Positions 29,259 to 37,660 of a stretch of DNA of 54,438 nt are shown here, one piece after another (position 1 is the first letter of the stretch; every line of letters starts with the position of its first letter). The position numbers and the translations under genes were made by a program. The notes below the pieces were generated by a model. The model saw only the letters and a program-made list of their open reading frames with translations. It did no database searches and was not told the DNA's origin. Source of the stretch: JBBQRS01 sp038214535 (lineage in GTDB: Bacteria > Chloroflexota > Anaerolineae > CG2-30-64-16); NCBI GenBank assembly GCA_038214535.1, contig JBBQRS010000017.1:1-54438 (forward strand), read 5' to 3'.

Positions 29259-31547
29259 ATGACCATGACCCTACCACCTCTTTCCCCTACCGCCCGCCGC
29301 TGGCCGCCGCTGATCATCCTGGGACTGTTCCTGGCGTTGGGCGTCATCTACAGCGTCAGCACCCCCGTGATGGAGGCCAGCGATGAACTGCGGCATTACC
29401 CGTTCGTCCGCCTGCTGGCCGAGGGCGGCGCGCTGCCGGTGCAACGTGCCGGCGAAACGACATCCTGGGGCCAGGAGGGCAACCAGCCGCCGCTCTATTA
29501 CGCGCTGATGGGCGCGCTGACCTCGTGGATTGACGCCTCCGACCTGCCCGCGCTGATGCGCCTGAACCCCCACGCCGAGGTCGGCATCCCGCTCGCCTTC
29601 GATAACAAGAACCAGGTGCTCCACACAACGCAGGAGGCGTACCCCTGGCGCGGCGCGACCCTCGCCGTCCACCTGATCCGGCTGCTCTCGTTGCTGCTGG
29701 CCGCGGGCACGGTGCTCTGCACCTATCTGCTCGCCCTGGAACTCTTTCCGCACCGGCCCGCCATTGCGGTGACGGCGATGGCGGTCAACGCCTTCCTGCC
29801 GATGTTCCTCTTCATCAGCGCGTCGGTGAACAACGACGTGCTGGTGACGCTGCTTTCAGCGGTGGCGCTGTTGATGCTGGTGCGGCTGGTGTTGCACGGC
29901 GCAACGTGGCCCCGGCTGATCTTGCTCGGCGGCGTCGTCGGGCTGGCCTGCCTCAGCAAGCTGGGCGCGCTTGGCCTCTTGCCGCTGGTCGCGCTGGCGT
30001 TGGGATTGCGCGTCTTCGTCGTCGAGCCGGGTGAGGCGGAGGCGCCTTTGCCGCCCGCGCGCCGGATCACGCGCTGGCTGGCCGCGGGGCTGATCGTGGC
30101 GCTGCCCGTGCTCGTCATTGCGGGCTGGTGGTATTTCCGCAACTGGCGGCTTTATGGCGACCCCACCGGGCTGACCGCGATGCTGAATATCGCGGGGCGA
30201 CGAGCCGTTGCGCCGGGTCTCATGAAACTGTTGAGCGAGTTCCAGGGCTTTCGTATCAACTTCTGGGGGCTGTTCGGCGCGGTGAACGTGTTGATGCGCC
30301 CGGCATGGCTTTACACGCTGCTCGATCTGGCGACGGTCGCCGCGCTGGTCGGGCTGGTCGCCTGGGGGCTGACGCGCTGGCGCGCCGCCGGGTTCGCCAA
30401 CTGGCCCGCGCTGCTCGTGCCTGCCGCGTGGATCGGCATCGAGTTTGCCGGCGTGATCCGTTGGACCTCGCAGACGGCGGCGTCACAGGGGCGGCTGATG
30501 TTTCCGGCAATCTCCGCGATTTGCCTGTTTCTCGCGCTGGGGTGGCTGGGCGTCTGGCCGCCGCGTGCTCAGCGGTGGGGCGCAATGGTCATCGCAGGCG
30601 GGATGTTCACGCTGGCCGCGCTGACGCCGTTCACCGCCATCCGCCCGGCTTATCCGCGCCCCACCGAGCTGCTCGTGCAGGCGGTTCCCGCCACGGCGCG
30701 CCCCGTCAACCTGGACTACGGCGGCGTTGCGCGTTTGCTGGCCTATGAGATCAGCGCCGACCGCGTGACGCCCGGCGATGAAGTGAGCGTCACCCTCTAC
30801 TGGCAGGCGCTCGCGCCGATGAATCGCGACTTCAGCGTCTACGTGCAGGCGTTCGGCTGGCGGCAGGCGCTCGACCAGGAGGACAGCTACCCCGGCGGCG
30901 GGGCCTATCCCACTCGCCGGTGGTTGCCCGGCGAGATCATCCGCGACCGTTATCGGTTGCAAATCCCGGCAGACGTCATCGGCCCCGGCCCCGCGTGGCT
31001 GGCGGTCGGGCTGTATGACTTCGCCACGATGGAACGCCTGCCCGTGACGGACGCGGCTGGTGAGCCGGTGACCTACCCGATCCTGGGCCAACTGGAGATC
31101 GCTGCCGGGACGGGGCGCTGGCAGCCGCAGCACGCGCTGGATGCGGACTTCGGCGGTCTGGCGCGGGTCACCGGCTTCGACGTGTCGGCGGCGGAGGTCA
31201 ACCCCGGCGACGATTGGGAGTTGACGCTCTACTGGGAGGCGCTCGCGCATATGGATGTGGATTACACCGTCTTCATCCATGTGGAGGACGCGGCGGGGAA
31301 CATCGTCGCGCAGACCGACCTCCCGCCGACCGGCGGACTCTATCCCACCTCAGCCTGGAAGCCCGGCCACACGCTGAAGGTCTCATACCGCGTGACGATC
31401 CCGGAAGGAACCCCGGCGGTTGAGTATCGCGTGATCGTCGGTCTGTATGATCCGATCACCGGCGAGCGCGTGCCGTTGCTCGACGCCACAGGCGCGCCGG
31501 CCGACAACCAACTCATCGTCACGACGCTACGCGTGAAAGGCTTGTAG
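29259..31547 (+). CDS. GT39/ArnT-like membrane glycosyltransferase with two C-terminal Ig-like domains
   Basis: A 762-residue protein. A first membrane helix (about 12-30) is followed by the external loop STPVMEASDELRHYPFVRLL with the DE pair typical of dolichyl-phosphate-mannose-dependent (GT-C) enzymes, then about ten more helices to residue 480. Residues 490-610 and 620-755 are two homologous beta-sandwich domains (TPGDEVSVTLYWQALAPMNRDFSVYVQ and NPGDDWELTLYWEALAHMDVDYTVFIH). It likely transfers sugars from a polyprenyl-phosphate donor outside the membrane. ATG 29259 is chosen over GTG 29241, which overlaps the -10 box. Confidence 0.82.
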   Translation: MTMTLPPLSPTARRWPPLIILGLFLALGVIYSVSTPVMEASDELRHYPFVRLLAEGGALPVQRAGETTSWGQEGNQPPLYYALMGALTSWIDASDLPALMRLNPHAEVGIPLAFDNKNQVLHTTQEAYPWRGATLAVHLIRLLSLLLAAGTVLCTYLLALELFPHRPAIAVTAMAVNAFLPMFLFISASVNNDVLVTLLSAVALLMLVRLVLHGATWPRLILLGGVVGLACLSKLGALGLLPLVALALGLRVFVVEPGEAEAPLPPARRITRWLAAGLIVALPVLVIAGWWYFRNWRLYGDPTGLTAMLNIAGRRAVAPGLMKLLSEFQGFRINFWGLFGAVNVLMRPAWLYTLLDLATVAALVGLVAWGLTRWRAAGFANWPALLVPAAWIGIEFAGVIRWTSQTAASQGRLMFPAISAICLFLALGWLGVWPPRAQRWGAMVIAGGMFTLAALTPFTAIRPAYPRPTELLVQAVPATARPVNLDYGGVARLLAYEISADRVTPGDEVSVTLYWQALAPMNRDFSVYVQAFGWRQALDQEDSYPGGGAYPTRRWLPGEIIRDRYRLQIPADVIGPGPAWLAVGLYDFATMERLPVTDAAGEPVTYPILGQLEIAAGTGRWQPQHALDADFGGLARVTGFDVSAAEVNPGDDWELTLYWEALAHMDVDYTVFIHVEDAAGNIVAQTDLPPTGGLYPTSAWKPGHTLKVSYRVTIPEGTPAVEYRVIVGLYDPITGERVPLLDATGAPADNQLIVTTLRVKGL

Positions 31548-31562
31548 CAAGGGCCTGTGTTT

Positions 31563-31614
31563 GTAGCGCGCAGTTCTCTGCGCTATCGCGGCAACGAGCG
31601 CACTGAAGTGCGCA
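31563..31614. repeat. Palindromic repeat family C, copy 3 (degenerate)
   Basis: GTAGCGCGCAGTTCTCTGCGC on the left and GAGCGCACTGAAGTGCGCA on the right, an imperfect version of the family. Confidence 0.6.
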
Positions 31615-31627
31615 ATGGGACTAACTT

Positions 31628-33163
31628 ATGATGGACACCCTCCTCATCGGACTCGACCTCGGCACCACAACGATCAAGGCCGTCGCGTATGATCCCGCGA
31701 CCGGGCGCGTCGTCGCGACCGCCGCGCGGCCGCCCCCCGTGCATCACCCCGCCGACGACCGCAGCGAGCACGACCCAGAGGCGCTCTGGCAGGCCGCGGC
31801 AGGCTGCCTGCGCGATCTCAGCGGGCAAACGGCGGGCCGAGCGATCGCGGGGCTGGCAATTGCGAGCTTCGCGGAAGCGGGCCTGCCGCTCGACGCCGCC
31901 ATGCAACCGCTCTATCCGATCATCGCCTGGTATGACCGGCGCAGCGAGCCGCAGGCCGCGTGGCTCGACGCGCAGATCGGCCAGGACGCCTTACACGCCA
32001 TCACCGGCCAGCGCGTCAGCCCGTCGTTTGGGGTCACCAAGTGGCTGTGGATCCGCGCACACCACCCCGATCTGGCCGCGGGCACGGCACTATGGCTCTC
32101 CGCGTCCGACTATCTGCTCTGGCGGTTGTCGGGGGTCGTCGCCACGGATTACACCATCGCCTCACGGACGCTCCTGCTCGACCAGGCCGCGCTCGACTGG
32201 TCGCCCGAACTGCTGGCGCTGACCGGCCTGACGCGCGCACAACTGCCTCGACCATACGCCTCCGGCAGTTTCACGAGTGGGCTGGCGGCGGCCGCGGCGC
32301 GGGCCACCGGTCTGCCCGCGGGGACGCCGTGCTTCCTGGGCGGGCATGACCATGTATGCGCGGCCCTGGCGGCGGGGGCGTGGCGGCCCGGCGCGCTGGT
32401 GGATTCCACCGGCACGGCGCAGGCCGTCCTCAGCGTGTTGCCCGGCTTTTACACGGGGTCGGCAGCGGCGCGCGGCGGGTTCGCCTGCTATCATCACGTC
32501 GCGCCCGATGCGTATGTGCTCAAGGCCGGACTGAAGCTGGCGGGCGGCGCGGTGGAGTGGCTGGCGCGCTTGCTGGCCGGGTCGCCCGCCGGCGCAGACC
32601 TGCCCTACGCAGCGCTGGAGGCGGAGGCTGAAATGGGCATTGGGAAGGCAAATGGCCCGCTCTGGCTGCCGCACCTGATCGGGTCGGGCACGCCGGAGGG
32701 CGACCGCTTCAGCCTGGCCGCGGCGGTGGGGCTGCGGCCCGAACACACGCGCGGCGACCTCTTCCGTGGGCTGCTGGAGTCGCTGGCGTTCTGGCTGCGT
32801 CACAACGTCGCGGCGATGACGGCGCTCACGGGTCAAACCCCCAACGAGGTGATCCTGCTGGGCGGCGTCACCCGGCTGCGCCTGCTCTCGCAACTCAAAG
32901 CCGACTGCCTGAACCTGCCGGTGAGCGAGCCGGAACTGATGGAGGCGGCGGCAACCGGCGCGGCGCTGCTGGCGGGCGTAGGGGCGGGCGTCTTCCCCGA
33001 CATGGCGACAGCCTGCGCGTCGGTGCAGGCCGATCGTCGCGTTTTTACCCCCGACCCCGCCCGCGTCGCCCACTACGCCCGGCTTTACGAAAGTTACGTA
33101 AGCCTGTATCCTTCACTCAAACCCATCCATCACGGTCTGGGGTCAGCAGGAACTATTATTTAG
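31628..33163 (+). CDS. FGGY-family carbohydrate kinase (xylulokinase/gluconokinase-like)
   Basis: A 511-residue two-domain sugar kinase. The phosphate-1 loop is GLDLGTTTIKAVAYD; domain 2 has FLGGHDHVCAALAAG, a DSTGTAQA segment and ILLGGVTRLRLLSQLKAD, the adenosine-binding motif. The hexose or pentose specificity cannot be read; GHDH resembles the gluconokinase/xylulokinase side of the family. Start at 31628 (or ATG 31631); no good ribosome site. The dehydrogenase at 33175 follows after 11 bases, so the two are co-transcribed and act on one pathway. Confidence 0.88.
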   Translation: MMDTLLIGLDLGTTTIKAVAYDPATGRVVATAARPPPVHHPADDRSEHDPEALWQAAAGCLRDLSGQTAGRAIAGLAIASFAEAGLPLDAAMQPLYPIIAWYDRRSEPQAAWLDAQIGQDALHAITGQRVSPSFGVTKWLWIRAHHPDLAAGTALWLSASDYLLWRLSGVVATDYTIASRTLLLDQAALDWSPELLALTGLTRAQLPRPYASGSFTSGLAAAAARATGLPAGTPCFLGGHDHVCAALAAGAWRPGALVDSTGTAQAVLSVLPGFYTGSAAARGGFACYHHVAPDAYVLKAGLKLAGGAVEWLARLLAGSPAGADLPYAALEAEAEMGIGKANGPLWLPHLIGSGTPEGDRFSLAAAVGLRPEHTRGDLFRGLLESLAFWLRHNVAAMTALTGQTPNEVILLGGVTRLRLLSQLKADCLNLPVSEPELMEAAATGAALLAGVGAGVFPDMATACASVQADRRVFTPDPARVAHYARLYESYVSLYPSLKPIHHGLGSAGTII

Positions 33164-33174
33164 GAGCGAGAGTT

Positions 33175-34206
33175 ATGCCCAGAGAGTTTGTTGTGACTGC
33201 GCCGTATACCATTGAGTATCGCGATTACGAAGAGGCGCCGCTGCTGCCCGACCAGGTGCGCGTGCGCGCCATCGTCAGCGGGATCAAGCACGGTACAGAA
33301 ATGTCGCTCTACAGCGGCGACACGCCGTTCGTGGATCGCGAGTTCGATCGGGAGCTACGGATGTTCATGCCCGGCGAGGGCAAGGGCCTCTATCCCACCC
33401 GGCTGGGGTCGTGGCTGGTGGGTGAGGTGATCGAGACGGGCGACGCCGTGACGCAATGCCACGTAGGCGACATCGTCCACGGCGAGATGTCGCACCGCCC
33501 CACCAACGCCATCAGCGAGGCGAAGATCTTCCCGCTGGCAGAGGGGATGCAACCGGAGCTGGCCGTCTTCACCGACCCGACGATCTTTGCGCTGGGCGCG
33601 GTGCATGACGCGCACGTCAAGGTGGGCGACAACATCGCCGTGTTCGGCATGGGCGCGCTGGGGCTGATCGCGATTCAGATCGCCCGGCTGAACGGCGCGC
33701 GGCGCGTCTTCGCCGTGGATCGCATCCCCGCGCGGCTGGAGCTGGCGCGGCAGTTCGGGGCCGATGAGGCGCTGGACGCCGCAGCGTGCGACCCGGCCGT
33801 GGAGATCAAGCGCGCGACGGGGAACAAGGGGGTAGACGCGGCGATTGACATCTCCGGCGCGTATGGGGCGCTGCAATCCGCGATTCGCAGCGTACACCCC
33901 GGCGGGCTGCTGGTGAGCGCCAGCTACTTCAAGGGCGACCGCGGCCCGCTCGACCTGGGCGCGGAGTGGCATCACAACCGGCTGACGCTGGTGGGCAGTA
34001 TGCCCGTATGGGGGATGCCGCATCGCTGCGCCCCTATGTGGGACCTGGATCGGCTGCGGCGCACGGCGCTCTGGCTGATCGAGTCGGGCCGGGTGCAGGT
34101 CGCGCCGATGGTCACGCAGCGCTACCGCTACGATCAGGCGGTGGACGCGTACCGGCAGATCTACGAGCGCCCGGAAGCCGCGGTGAAGACGCTGCTGGAT
34201 TACTGA
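33175..34206 (+). CDS. Medium-chain dehydrogenase/reductase lacking the catalytic-zinc cysteine
   Basis: A 343-residue NAD(P)-dependent oxidoreductase. The nucleotide-binding motif is AVFGMGALGLIAIQIARLNGA (GxGxxG near residue 160), and RSVHPGGLLVSASYF closes the Rossmann fold. The usual catalytic zinc loop (GICGTD) is replaced by SGIKHGTEMS (35-44), as in zinc-free groups related to BchC and similar sugar-alcohol enzymes. ATG 33175 with GGAGCGAGAG upstream. Lying beside an FGGY kinase it most likely oxidises a polyol or sugar acid precursor. Confidence 0.85.
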   Translation: MPREFVVTAPYTIEYRDYEEAPLLPDQVRVRAIVSGIKHGTEMSLYSGDTPFVDREFDRELRMFMPGEGKGLYPTRLGSWLVGEVIETGDAVTQCHVGDIVHGEMSHRPTNAISEAKIFPLAEGMQPELAVFTDPTIFALGAVHDAHVKVGDNIAVFGMGALGLIAIQIARLNGARRVFAVDRIPARLELARQFGADEALDAAACDPAVEIKRATGNKGVDAAIDISGAYGALQSAIRSVHPGGLLVSASYFKGDRGPLDLGAEWHHNRLTLVGSMPVWGMPHRCAPMWDLDRLRRTALWLIESGRVQVAPMVTQRYRYDQAVDAYRQIYERPEAAVKTLLDY

Positions 34207-34210
34207 CCGT

Positions 34211-34283
34211 CCCCGTTCAGCGCGCTGTCCTCAGCGCCGTGGCTACTTGCGCGGAGGTCAGCGCGCTACAAACGGCGCTACGG
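34211..34283. repeat. Palindromic repeat family C, copy 4 (imperfect)
   Basis: CCCGTTCAGCGCGCTGTCC on the left, GGAGGTCAGCGCGCTACAAACGG on the right; between the dehydrogenase and the CorC-type gene. Confidence 0.65.
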
Positions 34284-34310
34284 GCCGGAGCAGGCTTACA
34301 AGGAGGCACG

Positions 34311-35609
34311 ATGATCGGCTCGACAACCCTTGAGGTCGTCATCATCCTGATGCTGGTCCTGGCGAACGGCGCGTTCGCCCTCTCGGAGATGGCGCTGGTA
34401 TCGGCGCGCAGGGCGCGCTTGCAATGGATTGCCGAAACGGGCAACGCAGCGGCGCAGACGGCGCTCGATCTCTCGGAGGAGCCGGCACGCTTTCTATCGG
34501 CGGTGCAGATCGGCATCACGCTGGTGGGCATCCTGGCGGGCGCGTTCGCCGGCGCAACCCTGGCCGCGAACCTCGCCGCGTTGATTGACGATATTCCAGC
34601 GCTGGCGCCCTACAGCGCGACGCTGGCCTTCGGGTTCGTCGTCCTGGTCATCACGTATCTCACGCTGGTGATTGGCGAGCTGGTTCCCAAGCAGATCGCC
34701 CTGAACAGCCCCGAACGCATCGCGATGCTGATGGCGCGGCCCATGAAGCTCCTCATCGCCATCACCACGCCGGTGGTGGCGATCCTGATGGCATCCACGA
34801 ACTTCATCCTGAAGCTGCTACGGGTGCAAGCCCCCGAAGGCCCTGCGGTGACCGAAGAAGAAATCCGCCTGCTGATCGGGCAGGCCACCGATGCGGGGGT
34901 CTTCGAGGCGGAGGAAGAGGACCTGGTGAGCGGCGTGTTCCGGCTGGGTGACCTGCGCGCCGCCGCGTTGATGACGCCGCGCACGGAGATGTTCTGGCTG
35001 GATGTGCAGGACGCCACCGATATGACGCGGAACAGCATCATCGCCAACCCGCGCCAGGTGTATGCCGTCAAAGAGGGCGATCCCGACAATGTGGCGGGCG
35101 TGGTCTATGCGCGCGAATTGTTGGCCCGCGGCCTGGGCGGGGAACCGCTCGATCTGCGCGCCGTCCTGCATCCACCCATCTATTACCCTGAGCGGACGCC
35201 TGCGCTGGAGGTGTTGCGCTCCTTCCTGGGTTCGGGCGAAAGCGTCGCCTTCATCATTGACGAATACGGCGGGGTGCAGGGCATCACGACGACACAGGAC
35301 TTCATCCGCGTCATCGGCGGCGACCTTGAGGTGCTGGGGCCGGCCATGCGCCCCCGCGTCACGCAGCGCCCCGACGGCTCGTGGCTGGTGGATGGCCTGA
35401 TGACCATCGAGGACTTCAAGGAGACTTTCGACCTGGGCGAGTTGCCGGATGAGGAGCTGGAAACCTACGAGACGCTGGGCGGCTTTGCGATGGCCTGTCT
35501 GGGCCGCATCCCGGAAACCACCGACCGCTTCACGTGGGGCGGCTTCACCTTCGAGGTGGTGGACATGGACGGCCGCCGCGTGGACAAGCTGCTGGTGACG
35601 CGCGAGTAG
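34311..35609 (+). CDS. HlyC/CorC-family (CNNM) membrane protein with CBS domains
   Basis: A 432-residue protein; AGGAGG seven bases before ATG 34311 fixes the start. Residues 1-185 are a DUF21/CNNM membrane domain with about four helices (TTLEVVIILMLVLANGAFALSEMALVSARRAR and VLVITYLTLVIGELVPKQIAL are signatures). Two CBS motifs follow (about 210-330: RAAALMTPRTEMFWLD, VAFIIDEYGGVQGITTTQDF), then the CorC_HlyC FAD-like C-terminal domain (about 345-430: GSWLVDGLMTIEDFKETFDLG). Relatives export Mg2+ or other divalent ions. It appears to be an independent gene, not part of the sugar pathway. Confidence 0.92.
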   Translation: MIGSTTLEVVIILMLVLANGAFALSEMALVSARRARLQWIAETGNAAAQTALDLSEEPARFLSAVQIGITLVGILAGAFAGATLAANLAALIDDIPALAPYSATLAFGFVVLVITYLTLVIGELVPKQIALNSPERIAMLMARPMKLLIAITTPVVAILMASTNFILKLLRVQAPEGPAVTEEEIRLLIGQATDAGVFEAEEEDLVSGVFRLGDLRAAALMTPRTEMFWLDVQDATDMTRNSIIANPRQVYAVKEGDPDNVAGVVYARELLARGLGGEPLDLRAVLHPPIYYPERTPALEVLRSFLGSGESVAFIIDEYGGVQGITTTQDFIRVIGGDLEVLGPAMRPRVTQRPDGSWLVDGLMTIEDFKETFDLGELPDEELETYETLGGFAMACLGRIPETTDRFTWGGFTFEVVDMDGRRVDKLLVTRE

Positions 35610-35634
35610 CCCGCGCTCAGAACGCGCGGCGATT

Positions 35635-35705
35635 TGGAACACGAAGACGCGAAGAGGCGCTTTCGCGTCTTTCGCGTCCTTTCGCGAGTTTAGTGGTCCA
35701 AAGGG
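35635..35705. repeat. CGAAGACGCGAAG / CTTTCGCGTC repeat
   Basis: TTGGAACACGAAGACGCGAAG followed by CTTTCGCGTCTTTCGCGTCC and TAGTGGTCCAAAG; ends TTGGA / TCCAA are inverted. A common environmental-bacterium intergenic element. Confidence 0.5.
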
Positions 35706-35719
35706 TTTGGCGTCGCGCG

Positions 35720-35747
35720 TTGACACCCGGCCCCGCGGCGTTATAAT
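35720..35747 (+). promoter_or_regulatory. Strong promoter of dhaKL
   Basis: TTGACA at 35720-35725, 16 bp, TATAAT at 35742-35747: both boxes are perfect consensus, 53 bp before ATG 35801. Confidence 0.85.
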
Positions 35748-35800
35748 AATCACAGATTCGCAACTTGAACCCTCACACTCCCCAAACAGGAGGCGCACGC

Positions 35801-36802
35801 ATGAAGAAGATCCTCAACAACCCGAACGATTACGTCGTCGAAATGCTGGACAGCCTGCTGAAGGCGCACCCCGACATGCTGAGCTACGCGGCGGGCGATC
35901 CGCATTGCATCATCCGCGCCGATGCGCCGGTGGAGGGCAAGGTCGCGCTGGCGACGGGCGGCGGCTCCGGGCATCTGCCGGTGTTCCTGGGCTACGTGGG
36001 CCGGGGCCTGCTGGACGGCTGCGCCGTGGGCGACGTCTTCGCCTCGCCCAACGCCGAGCAGATGTACGAGGTGACGAAGGCGATCCACGGCGGGCGCGGC
36101 GTGGTCTACATCTACGGCAACTACGGCGGCGACACCATGAACTTCGACATGGCCGCGGAGATGGCCGACATGGACGATATCGCGGTGCGCACGGTGCTGG
36201 TGCGCGACGATGTGGCGTCGGCCCCGCCCGCGGAAGCGGCGCGGCGGCGCGGCGTGGCGGGCATGGTGTTTGCCTTCAAGGTCGCCGGGGCGCGGGCCGA
36301 TCTGGGCGGCTCTCTCGATGAGGTGGAGGCGGCGGCGATCAAGGCGCTGGACAATATCCGCACGATGGGCGTGGCGCTCAGTTCGTGTACCGTGCCGGCC
36401 GCTGGCAAGCCCACCTTCACCATCGGCGAGGCCGACATGGAGATCGGCATGGGCATCCACGGCGAGCCGGGGATGCAGCGCGAGCCGCTGCAAACCGCCG
36501 ACGAGATCACCGAGCGCGTGGTCGAGGCGCTGCTGGCCGACATGCCGCTGGGCGAGGGCGACCGCGTCGCCGTGATGGTCAACAGCCTGGGCGCGACCCC
36601 CGCCGAGGAGCTTTATATTATGTACGGCAAGGTGTACGAGATGTTGACGGGGCGCGGCGTGACGATCCACCGCCCGTACATCGGCCGCTACGCCACCAGT
36701 ATGGAGATGGCCGGCGCGTCGCTCACCTTCTTCAAGCTCGACGCCGACCTCGCCGCCCTGCTCGACCACCCGGCGCGTTCGCCTTTCTTCGTGCAAATTT
36801 AG
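35801..36802 (+). CDS. dhaK: Dihydroxyacetone kinase subunit DhaK-like
   Basis: A 333-residue substrate-binding subunit. GGGSGHLP (His58) and GIHGEPG with His220, which forms the covalent hemiaminal with the ketone substrate, are both present, as are GNYGGDTMNF and MVNSLGATP. AGGAGG lies before ATG 35801; the longer frame to 35765 lies in the leader. It pairs with DhaL 84 bases downstream. No DhaM is present, so the phosphate donor may be ATP or a PTS protein elsewhere. The natural substrate could be dihydroxyacetone or a related ketotriose/tetrose such as erythrulose. Confidence 0.92.
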   Translation: MKKILNNPNDYVVEMLDSLLKAHPDMLSYAAGDPHCIIRADAPVEGKVALATGGGSGHLPVFLGYVGRGLLDGCAVGDVFASPNAEQMYEVTKAIHGGRGVVYIYGNYGGDTMNFDMAAEMADMDDIAVRTVLVRDDVASAPPAEAARRRGVAGMVFAFKVAGARADLGGSLDEVEAAAIKALDNIRTMGVALSSCTVPAAGKPTFTIGEADMEIGMGIHGEPGMQREPLQTADEITERVVEALLADMPLGEGDRVAVMVNSLGATPAEELYIMYGKVYEMLTGRGVTIHRPYIGRYATSMEMAGASLTFFKLDADLAALLDHPARSPFFVQI

Positions 36803-36809
36803 GATTCAT

Positions 36810-36861
36810 CACGAAGGAACGAAGAAGAAAATCATATTCTTCGTTTCTTCGTTCCTTCGTG
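36810..36861. repeat. Perfect 17-bp inverted repeat between dhaK and dhaL
   Basis: CACGAAGGAACGAAGAA at 36810-36826 and its exact complement at 36845-36861. Stem-loop between two subunit genes; may tune DhaL expression. Confidence 0.85.
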
Positions 36862-36886
36862 GTGAACTCTTCTCAGGAGGTTTATT

Positions 36887-37522
36887 TTGACAGAGATGAT
36901 TGATGCTGCGGCGGTGCAGGCGGCCGTGTTGCGCGTGGCTGACCGCGTGGCGGGGCTGCGCGACGTGTTGAACGAACTGGACGCGGCGATGGGCGACGGC
37001 GATTTGGGCATCTCCGCCTCGAAGGCCGCGCCTGCGATGCGCGAGTACACCGCGGCCAACCCGCCCGGCGACGACATCGGCAAGTACCTCTCCGGGCTGG
37101 GCATGGCCGTCAACCGGGTGGCGAGCAGCACCCTGGGCACGCTGACCGCGACGGCCCTGATGCGCGCCGGCAAGGAAGCGAAAGGCATGGCGACGCTCGA
37201 CGCCGCGACACTGGCGCGGATGCTCACCGCGGCGGATGTGGGGATGCAGGAGCGCGGCAAGGCGCAGCCCGGCGACAAGACCATCCTCGACGCACTGCAC
37301 CCCGCCGCGCAGGCGTTCGCGGCGGCCGTCGCGGAGGGCGCGAGCCTGGAGGACGCGGGCGCGGTCATGCTCGCCGCAGCGCGGGCCGGGCGCGACGCCG
37401 CCGTCCCGCTGCGCAGCAAGATCGGGCGCGGCGCGTGGGTGGGCGACCGCACGGCAGGGCTGCTCGATCCCGGAACGGTGCTCTTCGTCAACGTGATGGA
37501 GGCGCTCTGCCTCGAGGCATAG
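36887..37522 (+). CDS. dhaL: Dihydroxyacetone kinase subunit DhaL-like
   Basis: A 211-residue all-helical nucleotide-binding subunit. DAAMGDGDLG gives the Mg-ADP ligands Asp32, Asp37 and Asp39, in the positions known for E. coli DhaL; ASSTLGTL and GAWVGDRTAGLLDPG are also conserved. TTG 36887 is taken as start because AGGAGG ends six bases before it; ATG 36896 would be too far. It transfers phosphate to the ketone bound by DhaK. Confidence 0.92.
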   Translation: MTEMIDAAAVQAAVLRVADRVAGLRDVLNELDAAMGDGDLGISASKAAPAMREYTAANPPGDDIGKYLSGLGMAVNRVASSTLGTLTATALMRAGKEAKGMATLDAATLARMLTAADVGMQERGKAQPGDKTILDALHPAAQAFAAAVAEGASLEDAGAVMLAAARAGRDAAVPLRSKIGRGAWVGDRTAGLLDPGTVLFVNVMEALCLEA

Positions 37523-37525
37523 CCC

Positions 37526-37566
37526 AGAAACCCGGTTTCCGGCTTCGCCGTAGAAACCGGGTTTCT
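37526..37566. repeat. Palindromic repeat family A, copy 4
   Basis: AGAAACCCGGTTTCCGGC, TTC, GCCGTAGAAACCGGGTTTCT followed by TTCT. It starts four bases after dhaL and can serve as its terminator. Confidence 0.85.
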
Positions 37567-37660
37567 TTCTCCCCAAACATCGTAACCTTTCCTGGAGAGC
37601 GGCGTCATCACGGTTAAGCCGAGCCAAAGAATCGGACTTTCTATCGTGCTGGAGGCCGCA

